This document shows, piece by piece, positions 53,531 through 62,740 of a stretch of DNA of 64,000 nt. Both the position numbers and the translations under genes were made by a program. The notes under the pieces were generated by a model. The model was not told the origin of the DNA and did not search any database. It saw only the letters and a list, made by a program, of their open reading frames with translations. The first letter of the stretch is position 1. Each line of letters opens with the position of its first letter. Location of the stretch: the NCBI RefSeq assembly GCF_024748695.1, contig NZ_CP087176.1, positions 2,659,501 to 2,723,500 of the forward strand, read 5' to 3'. Source of the DNA: Pseudomonas sp. B21-040. Lineage in GTDB: Bacteria; Pseudomonadota; Gammaproteobacteria; Pseudomonadales; Pseudomonadaceae.

Positions 53531-56092
53531 ATGAACAAGACCCTGGATGACTACAACCGCTTGCGCGATTTTTCGGCGACCTCAGAGCCCGTCGCGACCA
53601 AACGCCTGGCCAAAAAAAACGCGAAAGACCACGCGTTGCAGTTCTGCATTCAGAAGCATGACGCCTCACGTCTGCATTACGATTTTCGCCTGGAACTTGA
53701 GGGGGCGCTGAAAAGCTGGGCGGTGCCTAAAGGCCCGTCCCTGGACCCCAAGGTCAAGCGTCTGGCGGTTCACGTCGAAGACCATCCGCTCGATTACGCG
53801 ACGTTTGAGGGCAGCATTCCCGAAGGGCATTACGGCGCGGGCGATGTGATCGTGTGGGACCGCGGTGTGTGGATTGCGCAGGAGGATCCGGTCAAGGCCT
53901 ACGCCAAGGGCAAGCTCAAGTTCGAACTGCAAGGCGAGAAGCTTGGTGGTCTATGGAGCCTGGTGCGCACGCACATGCCGGGCAAACAGGAGCAATGGTT
54001 TCTGATCAAGCATCAGGACAGCGCGGCCAAGCCCGAGAGCGATTACGATGTGGTCACCGCCGAGCCCGACAGCGTGCTCAGTGATCGGACCCTCCTGGCC
54101 AAACAATCGAAGTCGACGGTTAAACCCAAACCCGTCAAGCAACCGGCACGCAAAGTGGCGACTAAAGAGACATCGGCGCCACTCACCGGCGCTCGCAAAG
54201 CCAAACTGCCAGAGCAGCTCAAACCCGAACTGGCCACGTTGGTGGAGAAGGCTCCGGACGGTCAGTGGCTTTACGAGATCAAGTTCGACGGTTACCGGAT
54301 CATGGCCCGCATCGACCACAGCGACGTCAGGCTCTTCACCCGTAACGGTCACGACTGGACCCACAAACTGCCCAGACAGGCCGAAGCCTTGGCGGCATTG
54401 GGCCTCGAATCAGCCTGGCTTGACGGTGAAATGGTGGTGGCCAACGAGCAGGGCGTACCGGACTTTCAGGCGCTGCAAAATGCCTTCGACGCCGGTGCCA
54501 GCGCCAACATCGTGTACTACTTGTTCGACCTGCCTTATCTCAACGGCGTGGACCTGCGCGAGGTGCCGGTCGAAGAACGCAGGGTGGCGCTGTCGACCGT
54601 GCTCAAGCTCAATCATGACCCGCTGCTGCGCTTCTCGGATTCATTCGCTGAAGCACCAGACGCCTTGCTCAACAGCGCCTGCCAAATGCAGATGGAAGGG
54701 TTGATCGGCAAGCGCATGGGCTCACCTTATGTGTCACGACGCAGCAGCGACTGGATCAAGCTCAAGTGCAAACATCGGCAGGAATTCGTGGTGGTCGGCT
54801 ACACCGATCCGAAAGGGTCGCGTCATGCATTCGGTGCCTTATTGCTCGGGTTGCACGACCGTGACAGCGCTCAATTGCGTTACGCCGGGAAGGTTGGCAC
54901 CGGATTCAACGAGACGACGCTCAAGCGCATCTTCGAACAGCTCAAACCCTGGCAGACGAAGAAGCCGTCGGTGGTCAACCCACCGAGCGGTTTCGAGGCC
55001 AAGGGTGTGCACTGGCTCAAGCCCACGCTGCTGGCCGAAGTGGCGTTTGCTGAAATGACCAAGGAGGGCTCGGTGCGCCATGCGGTGTTCCATGGCCTGC
55101 GCGAAGACAAACCCGCCAAAGGCATCACTGAGGAGCGTCCCCACGTGGTGAAGACCCCAGAGAAAAAAACCGCCGGTGCGCAACCTGCACCGTCGCAGGC
55201 TGGCCTGGTCAAGGGCGAGGTGCGCATCACCCACCCCTACCGGGTGATCGACGCCACCACCGGGACCACCAAAGTTCAGTTGGCCGAGTATTACGCCAGC
55301 GTTGCGCAGTGGATTTTGCCCGAGCTCAAGGACAGGCCCGTGGCACTGGTTCGTGCACCGGAGGGGATCGCTGGTGAGTTGTTTTTCCAGAAAAATGCCG
55401 AGCACTTGGCCATTCCAGGCATCACCACGCTGGACAAGGCACTCACCGGCCAACCGGTGATGATCATCAACAACGCCCAAGCGCTGATTGGCGCCGTGCA
55501 AATGAGTACCGTGGAGCTGCACACCTGGAATGCCACCGCCGATAATCTCGAGCGGCCCGATCGTTTCGTGCTCGACCTTGATCCGGACCCGGCGCTGCCC
55601 TGGAAAAGCATGGTCGAGGCGACTCAGCTAACGCTGTCGGTGCTCGATGAACTGGGGCTCAAGGCCTTCCTCAAAACCAGCGGCGGCAAGGGTATTCACC
55701 TGGTGGTGCCGCTGACCCGCAAGCAGGGTTGGGACGAGGTGAAGGACTTCAGCCATGCGATTGTCAGCCACATGGCGAAGCTGTTGCCGGAACGCTTTTC
55801 TGCCGTCTCGGGGCCGAAGAATCGGGTCGGGCGGATCTTCATCGATTACCTGCGCAACGGTCTGGGTGCCACCACCATTTGCGCCTACGCCGTGCGTACT
55901 CGTGAAGGTTTACCGGTGTCGGTGCCAATCTTTCGCGAGGAAGTGGCCGAGCTCAAAGGGGGGAACCAATGGAACGTGCACAATGTGCATGAGCGTCTGG
56001 CCGAGGTGGGTGAGGGGCCTTGGGCGGGCATGAGGAAAACCCGGCAGACGATTACGGCTGAGATGGGGCGACGGGTGGGGATGAAAAAGTAA
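53531..56092 (+). CDS. ligD: ATP-dependent DNA ligase D (LigD)
   Basis: An 853-residue three-domain enzyme for nonhomologous end joining. Order: phosphoesterase (about 30-190; HDASRLHYDFRLELEG and PEGHYGAGDV), ligase (about 220-520; adenylated Lys251 in EIKFDGYR), and primase-polymerase (about 570-850; DLDPDP and SGGKGIHLVVPL). The order is the Pseudomonas type. Its usual partner ku is not within the window. Monocistronic. Confidence 0.95.
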   Translation: MNKTLDDYNRLRDFSATSEPVATKRLAKKNAKDHALQFCIQKHDASRLHYDFRLELEGALKSWAVPKGPSLDPKVKRLAVHVEDHPLDYATFEGSIPEGHYGAGDVIVWDRGVWIAQEDPVKAYAKGKLKFELQGEKLGGLWSLVRTHMPGKQEQWFLIKHQDSAAKPESDYDVVTAEPDSVLSDRTLLAKQSKSTVKPKPVKQPARKVATKETSAPLTGARKAKLPEQLKPELATLVEKAPDGQWLYEIKFDGYRIMARIDHSDVRLFTRNGHDWTHKLPRQAEALAALGLESAWLDGEMVVANEQGVPDFQALQNAFDAGASANIVYYLFDLPYLNGVDLREVPVEERRVALSTVLKLNHDPLLRFSDSFAEAPDALLNSACQMQMEGLIGKRMGSPYVSRRSSDWIKLKCKHRQEFVVVGYTDPKGSRHAFGALLLGLHDRDSAQLRYAGKVGTGFNETTLKRIFEQLKPWQTKKPSVVNPPSGFEAKGVHWLKPTLLAEVAFAEMTKEGSVRHAVFHGLREDKPAKGITEERPHVVKTPEKKTAGAQPAPSQAGLVKGEVRITHPYRVIDATTGTTKVQLAEYYASVAQWILPELKDRPVALVRAPEGIAGELFFQKNAEHLAIPGITTLDKALTGQPVMIINNAQALIGAVQMSTVELHTWNATADNLERPDRFVLDLDPDPALPWKSMVEATQLTLSVLDELGLKAFLKTSGGKGIHLVVPLTRKQGWDEVKDFSHAIVSHMAKLLPERFSAVSGPKNRVGRIFIDYLRNGLGATTICAYAVRTREGLPVSVPIFREEVAELKGGNQWNVHNVHERLAEVGEGPWAGMRKTRQTITAEMGRRVGMKK

Positions 56093-56109
56093 TCGGCAGT
56101 GAGGATGCC

Positions 56110-56131
56110 GGCGCCCCTTCAACAGGGCGCC
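56110..56131 (+). terminator. Hairpin between convergent ligD and the DUF3313 gene
   Basis: GGCGCCC/GGGCGCC stem with an 8-base loop, followed on the plus strand by a short CTCTTTG run. Probable weak bidirectional terminator. Confidence 0.4.
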
Positions 56132-56146
56132 AGCCGGCGCTCTTTG

Positions 56147-56821
56147 TTACTTGATGAATTGCAGGAGGTCGGAGTTCAGCTTGTCGATGGCCGCTTTAAA
56201 ATCCTTGGCAGTGACGTTCTGGCTTTCGTTTTCCAGGGTGGTACCAAAGACCTTGCGCACGACTCTGCCCACGGTCTGGTTGGTTCTGGCATCGACGAAT
56301 TCAGCTTCGATATACAGTTCGGTGTCCTGGTCACGATGACCGGTGGCTGCCTGTGTCGCCCCGACAACGGCAGCGATCGGCACCACTTCATACCACTTCA
56401 TGCCTTCGTTCGAGGCGCTGACCCCGGTGATCGCCGCACGCAAGATCAAGGTTCTGGAGCCGGCCGGTGCTGACGCCGAGTTGGTCACAACCCGGTATTT
56501 GGTGCCCAGCGTGGCTTTGGCTTTGCTGGTCATGTAGCTCTGAATATCGGCCAGCGTCTGCTGATTCACCCGCTCGTTGGGTTTCGGCGCCGGGTAGAAT
56601 TCCAGCTTGTTGAACGCCACGGTGTCATACGCATTCGGGTTCCACGATGGGCTCACCCAACGCATTGCCGTACCACCGCTGGGCGTTTCGACTTCCTGCA
56701 GGTTGTTGTAGCTCGACAGGTAACCGGAATATTGTTCCTTTTCCGTGACCTTCGAAGTACAACCGCCAAGCAAGACGCCGGTCAGTGCAGCACCGATGAG
56801 CAAGTTTCGTGACAGATTCAT
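56147..56821 (-). CDS. DUF3313 lipoprotein
   Basis: A 224-residue lipoprotein: lipobox LGGC with Cys21. The mature domain has YSGYLSSYNNLQEVETPSGG and VVPIAAVVGATQAATG, the DUF3313 pattern. Function unknown; likely outer-membrane anchored. It lies 47 bases after the FadL-like gene and is the third gene of the sulfatase operon. Start 56821 has GGAG; the longer frame to 57142 overlaps its neighbour out of phase. Confidence 0.85.
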   Translation of the reverse strand: MNLSRNLLIGAALTGVLLGGCTSKVTEKEQYSGYLSSYNNLQEVETPSGGTAMRWVSPSWNPNAYDTVAFNKLEFYPAPKPNERVNQQTLADIQSYMTSKAKATLGTKYRVVTNSASAPAGSRTLILRAAITGVSASNEGMKWYEVVPIAAVVGATQAATGHRDQDTELYIEAEFVDARTNQTVGRVVRKVFGTTLENESQNVTAKDFKAAIDKLNSDLLQFIK

Positions 56822-56868
56822 AGTGGTGTTTACTCCATGGTTTGAGTCGTGTTGTTCATTGCAGTGCA

Positions 56869-58137
56869 TCAAAAACGCCAAGTCATGTTGCCGGTCAGGG
56901 CTTGAATCCAGGCTTTGTCGAATTGACCGGAAATTCGATCGCCTGACACGGCCTTGGTCTGGTTGTCGGGCATGTCGTCGAGCCAGATCATGGCCCAGCT
57001 GACATTCACGTCGGTGTCCTTGTTCAGAGCATAGGTGGCTCCTGTGGCAATGCGCCAAGATTCGTTCATCGGCAAGATAACGGAGCGATTGCTGTCCGAG
57101 ACCGCGCTGCTGTCGTAGGCCATACCGACGTTCCACAACCATTGTTCGGTGGCCTGGTATTGCGCGCCCAGCGAAAGGTGCCAGGTGTCCTTGAACCCGG
57201 CGTCGACCGTTTTCGATTGAGCCCCCAACGCGCTGGTATCGACCTCCACCCCGATCTCACCGAACTCAGACCAGTCCTGCCAGTTGGCCGAGGCCAGCAA
57301 GGCCCATTGGCGGTCGAGTTGCTGGTACAGGCTCAGGGTCACGGTCTGCGGCACTGATGTGTCGATTTTAGTGTTGGTGTTGTTGATGCGATCCAGCAGG
57401 CGGCCGTCGCCTTTCACATCCAGCCGATCCTCGAAGTCCAGATCGACTTTGCTGGTGTAGGTCAGGCCGATGCGCGTACCGGGTTGTGGTGCGTAGATGA
57501 CCCCAACGTTGGCGCCATAGCCCCAGGTGCCATCCTTGTATTTGAACTGGCCATCTGCGCGGTCGGTGAAGCCGAAGGGAGAGCGGTCAATGGCGGTATC
57601 TGCCTTCAATATGCCGTACATGGCTTTGATGCCCACGCCCACCGACCACTGCTCATTGAAGCGGTAGGCCACGCTCGGCACCAGGGACAAACCGAGCAGG
57701 CTGACGTTCTGTGCGAAGTACCGCCCGGACCAATCGTTGTCGTAATTGAGTGCCAGCCCGAAGTCGCCGTACTGGCCGAAACCGACGCTCCAGTGATCGT
57801 CGAGTTCATGCGTGACAAAGAAGCTGGCGCCGGGAATCGGATCGAGGGCATTGCCACTGTTACTGCCTGAAACGTTGGTGCCGGAGTCTCGATCGAAACT
57901 CAAGTCGCCATAAAGCACCTGCAAGCCTGCGGTGATTTGCGTGCCGGGCAGGTAACTCATACCCGCCGGATTGCTGGCGATGGTCGAGGGGCCTTGAGCG
58001 CGCGCAGCGGCACCGGCGTTGGCCAGGCCGGCGTTATCGGTGCCGATTTCGTAGAGCATGATTCCGCCAGCCCAGGCTTGCTGGCAGCAGAGCGCAAGAA
58101 GGGTGAATGTGGGTAGAGCAACTGTTCTTGTTCGCAT
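56869..58137 (-). CDS. OmpP1/FadL-family outer-membrane channel
   Basis: A 422-residue beta-barrel protein. Signal peptide to about residue 23 (QQAWA-GG). The FadL hallmark N-terminal plug segment GLANAGAAARAQGPSTIASNPAGMSYLPG follows, and the chain ends in aromatic residue Phe (MTWRF). The family imports hydrophobic compounds. It is between the sulfatase and DUF3313 genes, suggesting uptake of a hydrophobic sulfate ester or its product (inference). Confidence 0.9.
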   Translation of the reverse strand: MRTRTVALPTFTLLALCCQQAWAGGIMLYEIGTDNAGLANAGAAARAQGPSTIASNPAGMSYLPGTQITAGLQVLYGDLSFDRDSGTNVSGSNSGNALDPIPGASFFVTHELDDHWSVGFGQYGDFGLALNYDNDWSGRYFAQNVSLLGLSLVPSVAYRFNEQWSVGVGIKAMYGILKADTAIDRSPFGFTDRADGQFKYKDGTWGYGANVGVIYAPQPGTRIGLTYTSKVDLDFEDRLDVKGDGRLLDRINNTNTKIDTSVPQTVTLSLYQQLDRQWALLASANWQDWSEFGEIGVEVDTSALGAQSKTVDAGFKDTWHLSLGAQYQATEQWLWNVGMAYDSSAVSDSNRSVILPMNESWRIATGATYALNKDTDVNVSWAMIWLDDMPDNQTKAVSGDRISGQFDKAWIQALTGNMTWRF

Positions 58138-58205
58138 GGTTTCCCCCCAGGAAATGTCCCTTCAAACAAGGGTGGCTGGCGCCAGCCACCCTTGGATTCT
58201 GCTGG

Positions 58206-59822
58206 TTACTTGGCCATGGCTGCCCGGGCCGCTTCGATCTTGGCCTTGACCGAGTCGAGGTTGAAGCTCGCGCCTTTTTGCATCGGCGGGAACTCGATGG
58301 CGGTTTCAGCCAGTTTGGCGACCTGTTGCTGGACAAACACAAAACGCCAGAACTGATACTTGAACCAGTCAAAGTATTGCGTCGAACCTTGCGCGGCCCC
58401 ATTGTCCGCCCAGCCCATGCGTTCGAACGGGTCGAGCCGCAGGTTGGTCAGGTACGGCACGTCCACCGCAACCTTAGCTCCCAACCAGGCACTTGGCTGG
58501 TCAATGAAACGATATTTGTAGTCATCGATGCGCACTGCACCGAGGGTGCTCTCTCCAAAGTAGAAGATCTCGTGGCGGTTCGACGGACCCTTTCCGGTAA
58601 TCATCGGCGTCTGGTCGTAACCGTCGAGGTGCACTTTGTAGGTGGTATCGCCCAGTTGTTTACCCTTGAGCAGTTCGGCGGTGATGTTCGGGTTACCCGC
58701 TGCCGCGACCAGGGTCGGGAACCAGTCCATGCCCGACATGATGCCGTTGGCGACCTGGTTGGCCGGTACTTTGCCCGGCCAGCGAATAATCGCCGGTACC
58801 CGGAAGCCGCCTTCCATAATGGTGCCTTTGCCCATGGCAAACGGGGTGGTGCCGCCATCCGGCCAAGTGAAGTTCTCCGCGCCATTGTCGGTAGTGAAAA
58901 TGACGATGGTGTTATCGGCCAGCCCGTCTTTCTTCAGCTTGGCCATGACATCGCCAACGACGTCGTCAAGTTGCGCCATGCCGGCTTCCTGTTCCGACCA
59001 GCCGTTTTCCGAGTTGCGCATGGCTTCGTATTTATCGGACAGGTGGGTAACGATGTGCATGCGAGTTGGATTGAGCCAGACGAAGAAGGGTTTGTTGTCC
59101 TGCTTGGCCTTGTCGATGAAGGTAAAGGTCTTGTCGCGGATCTCCTCGTCGACGGTTTTCATCCGCTCTGGATACAGCGTGCCGGCGTCTTCGATTTTCT
59201 GTTTGCCGACCTTGCCCCAACGCGGCATCACGGTGCTGTCATCGGTGGTGGTGGCCCAACTGTGGACCATGTTGCGTGGGCCGACAGTCGCTAGCAGGTC
59301 TTGCGGATAGTTGGGGTGCGCCGGGTCTTCCATGGCGTCGAGGTGATAGAGGTAGCCAAAGAATTCGTCGAAGCCGTGCACCGTCGGCAGGAACTCGTTC
59401 AAGTCGCCCAAGTGATTCTTGCCGAACTGGCCGGTGGCGTAACCCATGGCCTTGAGTGCGGTGGCAATGGTGACCGCTTCAGCAGGAATGCCGACAGGCG
59501 AGCCGGCCTGGCCGACCGTGGTCATCCCGGTGCGGATCGGCAGTTCACCGGTGATGAAATTGGCGCGCCCGGCCGTGCAACTGGCCTCGGCGTAATAATC
59601 GGTGAAGCGCATGCCTTCGGCCGCGAGCTGGTCGAGGTTGGGGGTGCGGCCGGCCATCATGCCCTGGTTGTAGACACCGATATTCGACCAGCCGATATCG
59701 TCGCCCATGATCACCAGGATATTAGGGGCCGATTTGTCTGCTGCCTGGGAGATGCCGGGTAGAGCCATTGCAGACAACAGCACCGATGCGGCGAAGAGCC
59801 TGGAAAGCTTTGTCTGGTTCAT
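58206..59822 (-). CDS. Exported arylsulfatase (Cys-type)
   Basis: A 538-residue sulfatase with a signal peptide (cleaved near SQAA, residue 28). Metal site VIMGDDIGWSNIG; formylglycine site CTAGR with Cys82; later HIVTH and FTTDNGAEN motifs. It hydrolyses sulfate esters after Cys is converted to formylglycine; no maturase gene is in the window. AGGAGTT precedes ATG 59822. First gene of the operon with the FadL-like and DUF3313 genes, suited to sulfur or carbon scavenging from sulfated organics. Confidence 0.92.
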   Translation of the reverse strand: MNQTKLSRLFAASVLLSAMALPGISQAADKSAPNILVIMGDDIGWSNIGVYNQGMMAGRTPNLDQLAAEGMRFTDYYAEASCTAGRANFITGELPIRTGMTTVGQAGSPVGIPAEAVTIATALKAMGYATGQFGKNHLGDLNEFLPTVHGFDEFFGYLYHLDAMEDPAHPNYPQDLLATVGPRNMVHSWATTTDDSTVMPRWGKVGKQKIEDAGTLYPERMKTVDEEIRDKTFTFIDKAKQDNKPFFVWLNPTRMHIVTHLSDKYEAMRNSENGWSEQEAGMAQLDDVVGDVMAKLKKDGLADNTIVIFTTDNGAENFTWPDGGTTPFAMGKGTIMEGGFRVPAIIRWPGKVPANQVANGIMSGMDWFPTLVAAAGNPNITAELLKGKQLGDTTYKVHLDGYDQTPMITGKGPSNRHEIFYFGESTLGAVRIDDYKYRFIDQPSAWLGAKVAVDVPYLTNLRLDPFERMGWADNGAAQGSTQYFDWFKYQFWRFVFVQQQVAKLAETAIEFPPMQKGASFNLDSVKAKIEAARAAMAK

Positions 59823-60128
59823 TTGGAACTCCTGCTTGCGGGAATGGGGTGTCGAAACAGGTCCCCCGACCGGTAGTGAAAATGGCTTTCCCCCGCAAGA
59901 GCGTAGTACGACCTGCGAAATATTCAGCAGCAATTGGCCGAAAAAGTGCCGTTGTCGCTCAGGCAATCAGTTTTTTTTCTTATTTGATGATGATTTTCAT
60001 CGGGTGGAGGTGGCCGGGCTTGCACGCAGTGGTCATGGGCAATGGCGTGATGATCGGAAAATATCCTGTCTGGTTCCGGGGCATTGCTAGACTTTAGTGC
60101 TCCAACAGATCTCGGTGGAGAGCAAACG
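59823..60128. promoter_or_regulatory. Divergent promoter region, sulfatase / DUF2092, with Fur-like site
   Basis: A 306-base gap. TGATGATGATTTTCA at 59985-59999 agrees with the 7-1-7 Fur core TGATAATNATTATCA at 12 of 14 defined positions. A run of eight T lies at 59971-59978. No gene is seen in the gap. Confidence 0.5.
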
Positions 60129-60959
60129 ATGCCGTCTTTCCCAACGCAGGCCCGATTGTTCTTCTTTGGCTGGCTGGTTTACTTGTTTGCCTGTACTTTG
60201 CACGCGGCACAACCCGCTGTTGAGGCGGCGCCAGCCATGCAACTGGAACCCAAGGCGCTGGACGTTCTCAAGGCCATGAGTGCCAAGCTGATGAGCACCT
60301 CAGGCATGAGTTTCAAAGCCATTACCACTTACGAAAAACCCAGCCGGCTGGGGCCGCCGTTGGCCTACAACACCGTGGCGTTAGTGACCGTGCAACGGCC
60401 AGATCACCTGCGCGTTTTAACCTCGGGTGACGGCCCGGCGACCGAGTTTTACTACGACGGTAAACAGGCCTATGCCTACGCACCGAAGGAAAACCTGCTG
60501 GCCCAGGCGGACGCGCCACCCACTATCGATGCGACGCTCGAGGCCGCGTACCAGCGAGCCGCGATCTACTTTCCCTTTACCGATGTGATCGTCGCCGACC
60601 CCTACAAGGATTTGTCGAAGGACCTGCGCCTGGCGTTTTACATCGGTCAGTCCACGGTGGTTGGCGACACCACCACCGACGTCATTGCCTACGCCAGCGA
60701 TACCGTGTTTGTGCAAGCGTGGGTCGGTACGCAGGACAAGTTGCCGCGCATGCTGCGTGCCGTGTTCCGGGATGATCCGACGCAATCGCGGCATCAGGTT
60801 GCGTTCAGCGACTGGAAGCTCGAATCGGCGATGCCTGAGCAGTTCTTCAAGCCACAGAACAGTGAGAAGGCGCAACGCATTCAGTTTGCCCCGCCACCGG
60901 GCATGCGCGCCCCTGCAGGGGTTAAAGAACCGGTGGCAAAACCGCAAAAAACCGAGTGA
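60129..60959 (+). CDS. Exported DUF2092 protein
   Basis: A 276-residue protein with a signal peptide (LFFFGWLVYLFACTLHA, cleaved near residue 26) and a DUF2092 domain: AMSAKLMSTSGMSFKAITTYEK, VQRPDHLRVLTSGDGPATEFYYDGKQAYAY. The fold is LolA/LolB-like, so it may bind a lipid; role unknown. GGAGAG precedes ATG 60129. Divergent from the sulfatase operon and 12 bases before the next gene. Confidence 0.83.
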   Translation: MPSFPTQARLFFFGWLVYLFACTLHAAQPAVEAAPAMQLEPKALDVLKAMSAKLMSTSGMSFKAITTYEKPSRLGPPLAYNTVALVTVQRPDHLRVLTSGDGPATEFYYDGKQAYAYAPKENLLAQADAPPTIDATLEAAYQRAAIYFPFTDVIVADPYKDLSKDLRLAFYIGQSTVVGDTTTDVIAYASDTVFVQAWVGTQDKLPRMLRAVFRDDPTQSRHQVAFSDWKLESAMPEQFFKPQNSEKAQRIQFAPPPGMRAPAGVKEPVAKPQKTE

Positions 60960-60971
60960 GGTGACTGAGCC

Positions 60972-61724
60972 ATGAGTCGATCAATCTTGACGCTTGCCGG
61001 GGTGTTGATTGCGCTACTGAGCTGCAACCAGGCGGCGGCCTGGTCGCATGCCGGAAGTTTCGGTCGTTCGTGGGGGGGCGGGGGAGACTGGAACCGCTCC
61101 GGCGCGTTCGGCTCTGCCTCGGGTGGAGATGGCAGCTGGAGTGGAGAGACTAATCGCGGCGGGTCGGCTTCGGGCGGTGACGGCAGCTGGAACGCGTCGG
61201 GTTTTCGAGGAGGCTCGGCATCGGGCAACGATGGTAACTGGAGCGCCAGAGACGAGAATGGCGGGACGGCCTGGGGGAGCGATGGCTCGTGGCGCGCCCA
61301 GGGTGAAAATGGCGGCACTGCCGCCGGTTATCGCGCAGACGGCTATGGCACCTCGGTATACCATCCGGCCACCTATGGAACCGGTTATTACCATCCGCCA
61401 ACGGCAGTCATTGGCAGCAGCGGTTGTTACAACTGTGGCTACGCCCCGGCAGCCGTGGCCGCTGCAGGAGCGGTGTCGGGCGCGGCTGTCGCCAGCGTCG
61501 TTGAAAACAATGCCGATAATGATGCCTATAGCGCCGGTTATAACGCTGGAATGGTCGCTACTGCCCCCGAGACGCTGCCCATGGGGTCGACCTTTGCCAC
61601 GCTTCCTTCCGGCTGCGGGTTGATAGCCGGCCCAGCTGGCACGTTTTATCAGTGCGGGAATTCTTGGGTGCGCCCTGCCTATGGTGCCAACGGTGTCTAC
61701 TACACCGTGGTGCCAACGCCATGA
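60972..61724 (+). CDS. Exported Gly/Ser-rich protein with 17-residue repeats
   Basis: A 250-residue protein: signal peptide to about residue 23, then four tandem 17-residue units at 47-114. Unit one is GSASGGDGSWSGETNRG and unit two GSASGGDGSWNASGFRG, with DG-x-W conserved in all four. A Tyr/His/Pro segment and a C-terminal domain with paired cysteines (GCYNC; SGCG..YQCG) follow. Such terminal domains recur beside DUF2092 proteins in pseudomonads, as I recall. GAGGTG precedes the ATG; co-transcribed with the gene before it. Confidence 0.8.
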   Translation: MSRSILTLAGVLIALLSCNQAAAWSHAGSFGRSWGGGGDWNRSGAFGSASGGDGSWSGETNRGGSASGGDGSWNASGFRGGSASGNDGNWSARDENGGTAWGSDGSWRAQGENGGTAAGYRADGYGTSVYHPATYGTGYYHPPTAVIGSSGCYNCGYAPAAVAAAGAVSGAAVASVVENNADNDAYSAGYNAGMVATAPETLPMGSTFATLPSGCGLIAGPAGTFYQCGNSWVRPAYGANGVYYTVVPTP

Positions 61725-61738
61725 TCCATTGAGCGGTT

Positions 61739-62278
61739 TTACCAGCGAAACATCGGCAATGGCTTGAGCGGGGAGCGCAGGAACTGCCGCGCCGTGAGCC
61801 TGATCAGCATCCTGTGAAAGCCATGATTGGGAAACGTCGCCTTCACCGTTTTGATGTAAGCCCTTGGCAGGCCGAACGTCATCAACCCCAGGGACACATC
61901 GATCACATCGGCTCGCCGGAAAGGCTCGACGCTGAGTGCATGGGCGGCGCGGTAAGGCCGCACTTTGTGGTGTTCCAGGATAAGCGCCGTCACTTCGTCG
62001 CCAAGGTCCGTCAACTGCCGACTGGCGAGGTACTCCATGGCCTGCTGGACCGACGGTTCCAGGTAGTCGATGGTCCCGTCAGTCCAGATGCCCAGGTCAT
62101 GAAACGCCGCCGCAATCTGCACCGCCTCCGATGGCAGTGAGTCAGTGCCGCTGATCGCGACATAGAAGTTCAGCATCCGATAAATATGATTGCGGTACGC
62201 CGTTAGATCAGCACCGATGGCCAGGGCGTAGGACGTCAGTATGTCGTCGGTGACGGGGAACTCCATCACGAGATTCAT
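61739..62278 (-). CDS. HD-domain protein
   Basis: A 179-residue protein with the HD phosphohydrolase pattern: HIYRMLNFY, AAAFHDLGIW (HD pair) and ILEHHKVRPY. Probable metal-dependent phosphohydrolase; substrate unknown. GAGGG precedes the ATG. It is 11 bases after the small Cys protein gene and likely in the same transcript. Confidence 0.78.
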   Translation of the reverse strand: MNLVMEFPVTDDILTSYALAIGADLTAYRNHIYRMLNFYVAISGTDSLPSEAVQIAAAFHDLGIWTDGTIDYLEPSVQQAMEYLASRQLTDLGDEVTALILEHHKVRPYRAAHALSVEPFRRADVIDVSLGLMTFGLPRAYIKTVKATFPNHGFHRMLIRLTARQFLRSPLKPLPMFRW

Positions 62279-62289
62279 CGTTACTGCCC

Positions 62290-62691
62290 TCAGGCATCAC
62301 GCAACAGGTCGTTGGCGTTGAGGATGTCATAAGCGATTTCCGGGCGATTCTCCAGGCCTCGGCGAATCGCGGCCGGGATTGACTGGCGGGTTTTTCGGCA
62401 CAGCCCGGGCTGTTCGCCGAGGGTGATGCCGATGCCGCGCATGGTGCGTACTTCGTTGAAGCTGGGGACGATCTCGACGCGGATGCCCAGTTGCTCGTAC
62501 ATGCGGTTTTGCAGGCGTTCGAGGTCGGCCAGGCTCTGCAGGTTTTCCAGTCGATCGAGCAGGCGTTTTTCTTCCTGGCGGGTCAGAAACAGGATGCGCA
62601 CGTCCGCGCCCGGTGTTTCCAGCAGCGGGTCACGCCCGCAGGTGCAGGCGCCGGGCGGGCAGGGTGAGCGGATCGGAGCGGAGGTCGTCAT
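62290..62691 (-). CDS. Unknown protein with N-terminal CPPGACTC motif
   Basis: A 133-residue protein. Cys11, Cys16 and Cys18 form a compact cluster (CPPGACTCGRD) that could bind a metal. The rest is mainly helical with charged residues (FLTRQEEKRLLDRLENLQSLADLERL). I do not recognise the family. ATG 62691 is preferred to the in-frame TTG 62700; the ribosome site is weak. Downstream of the Rrf2 gene on the same strand. Confidence 0.7.
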   Translation of the reverse strand: MTTSAPIRSPCPPGACTCGRDPLLETPGADVRILFLTRQEEKRLLDRLENLQSLADLERLQNRMYEQLGIRVEIVPSFNEVRTMRGIGITLGEQPGLCRKTRQSIPAAIRRGLENRPEIAYDILNANDLLRDA

Positions 62692-62740
62692 GGGGTTCAA
62701 TCATAGAGCGCTCTAATCCGGTTTGCCCATAGGTGATTGG

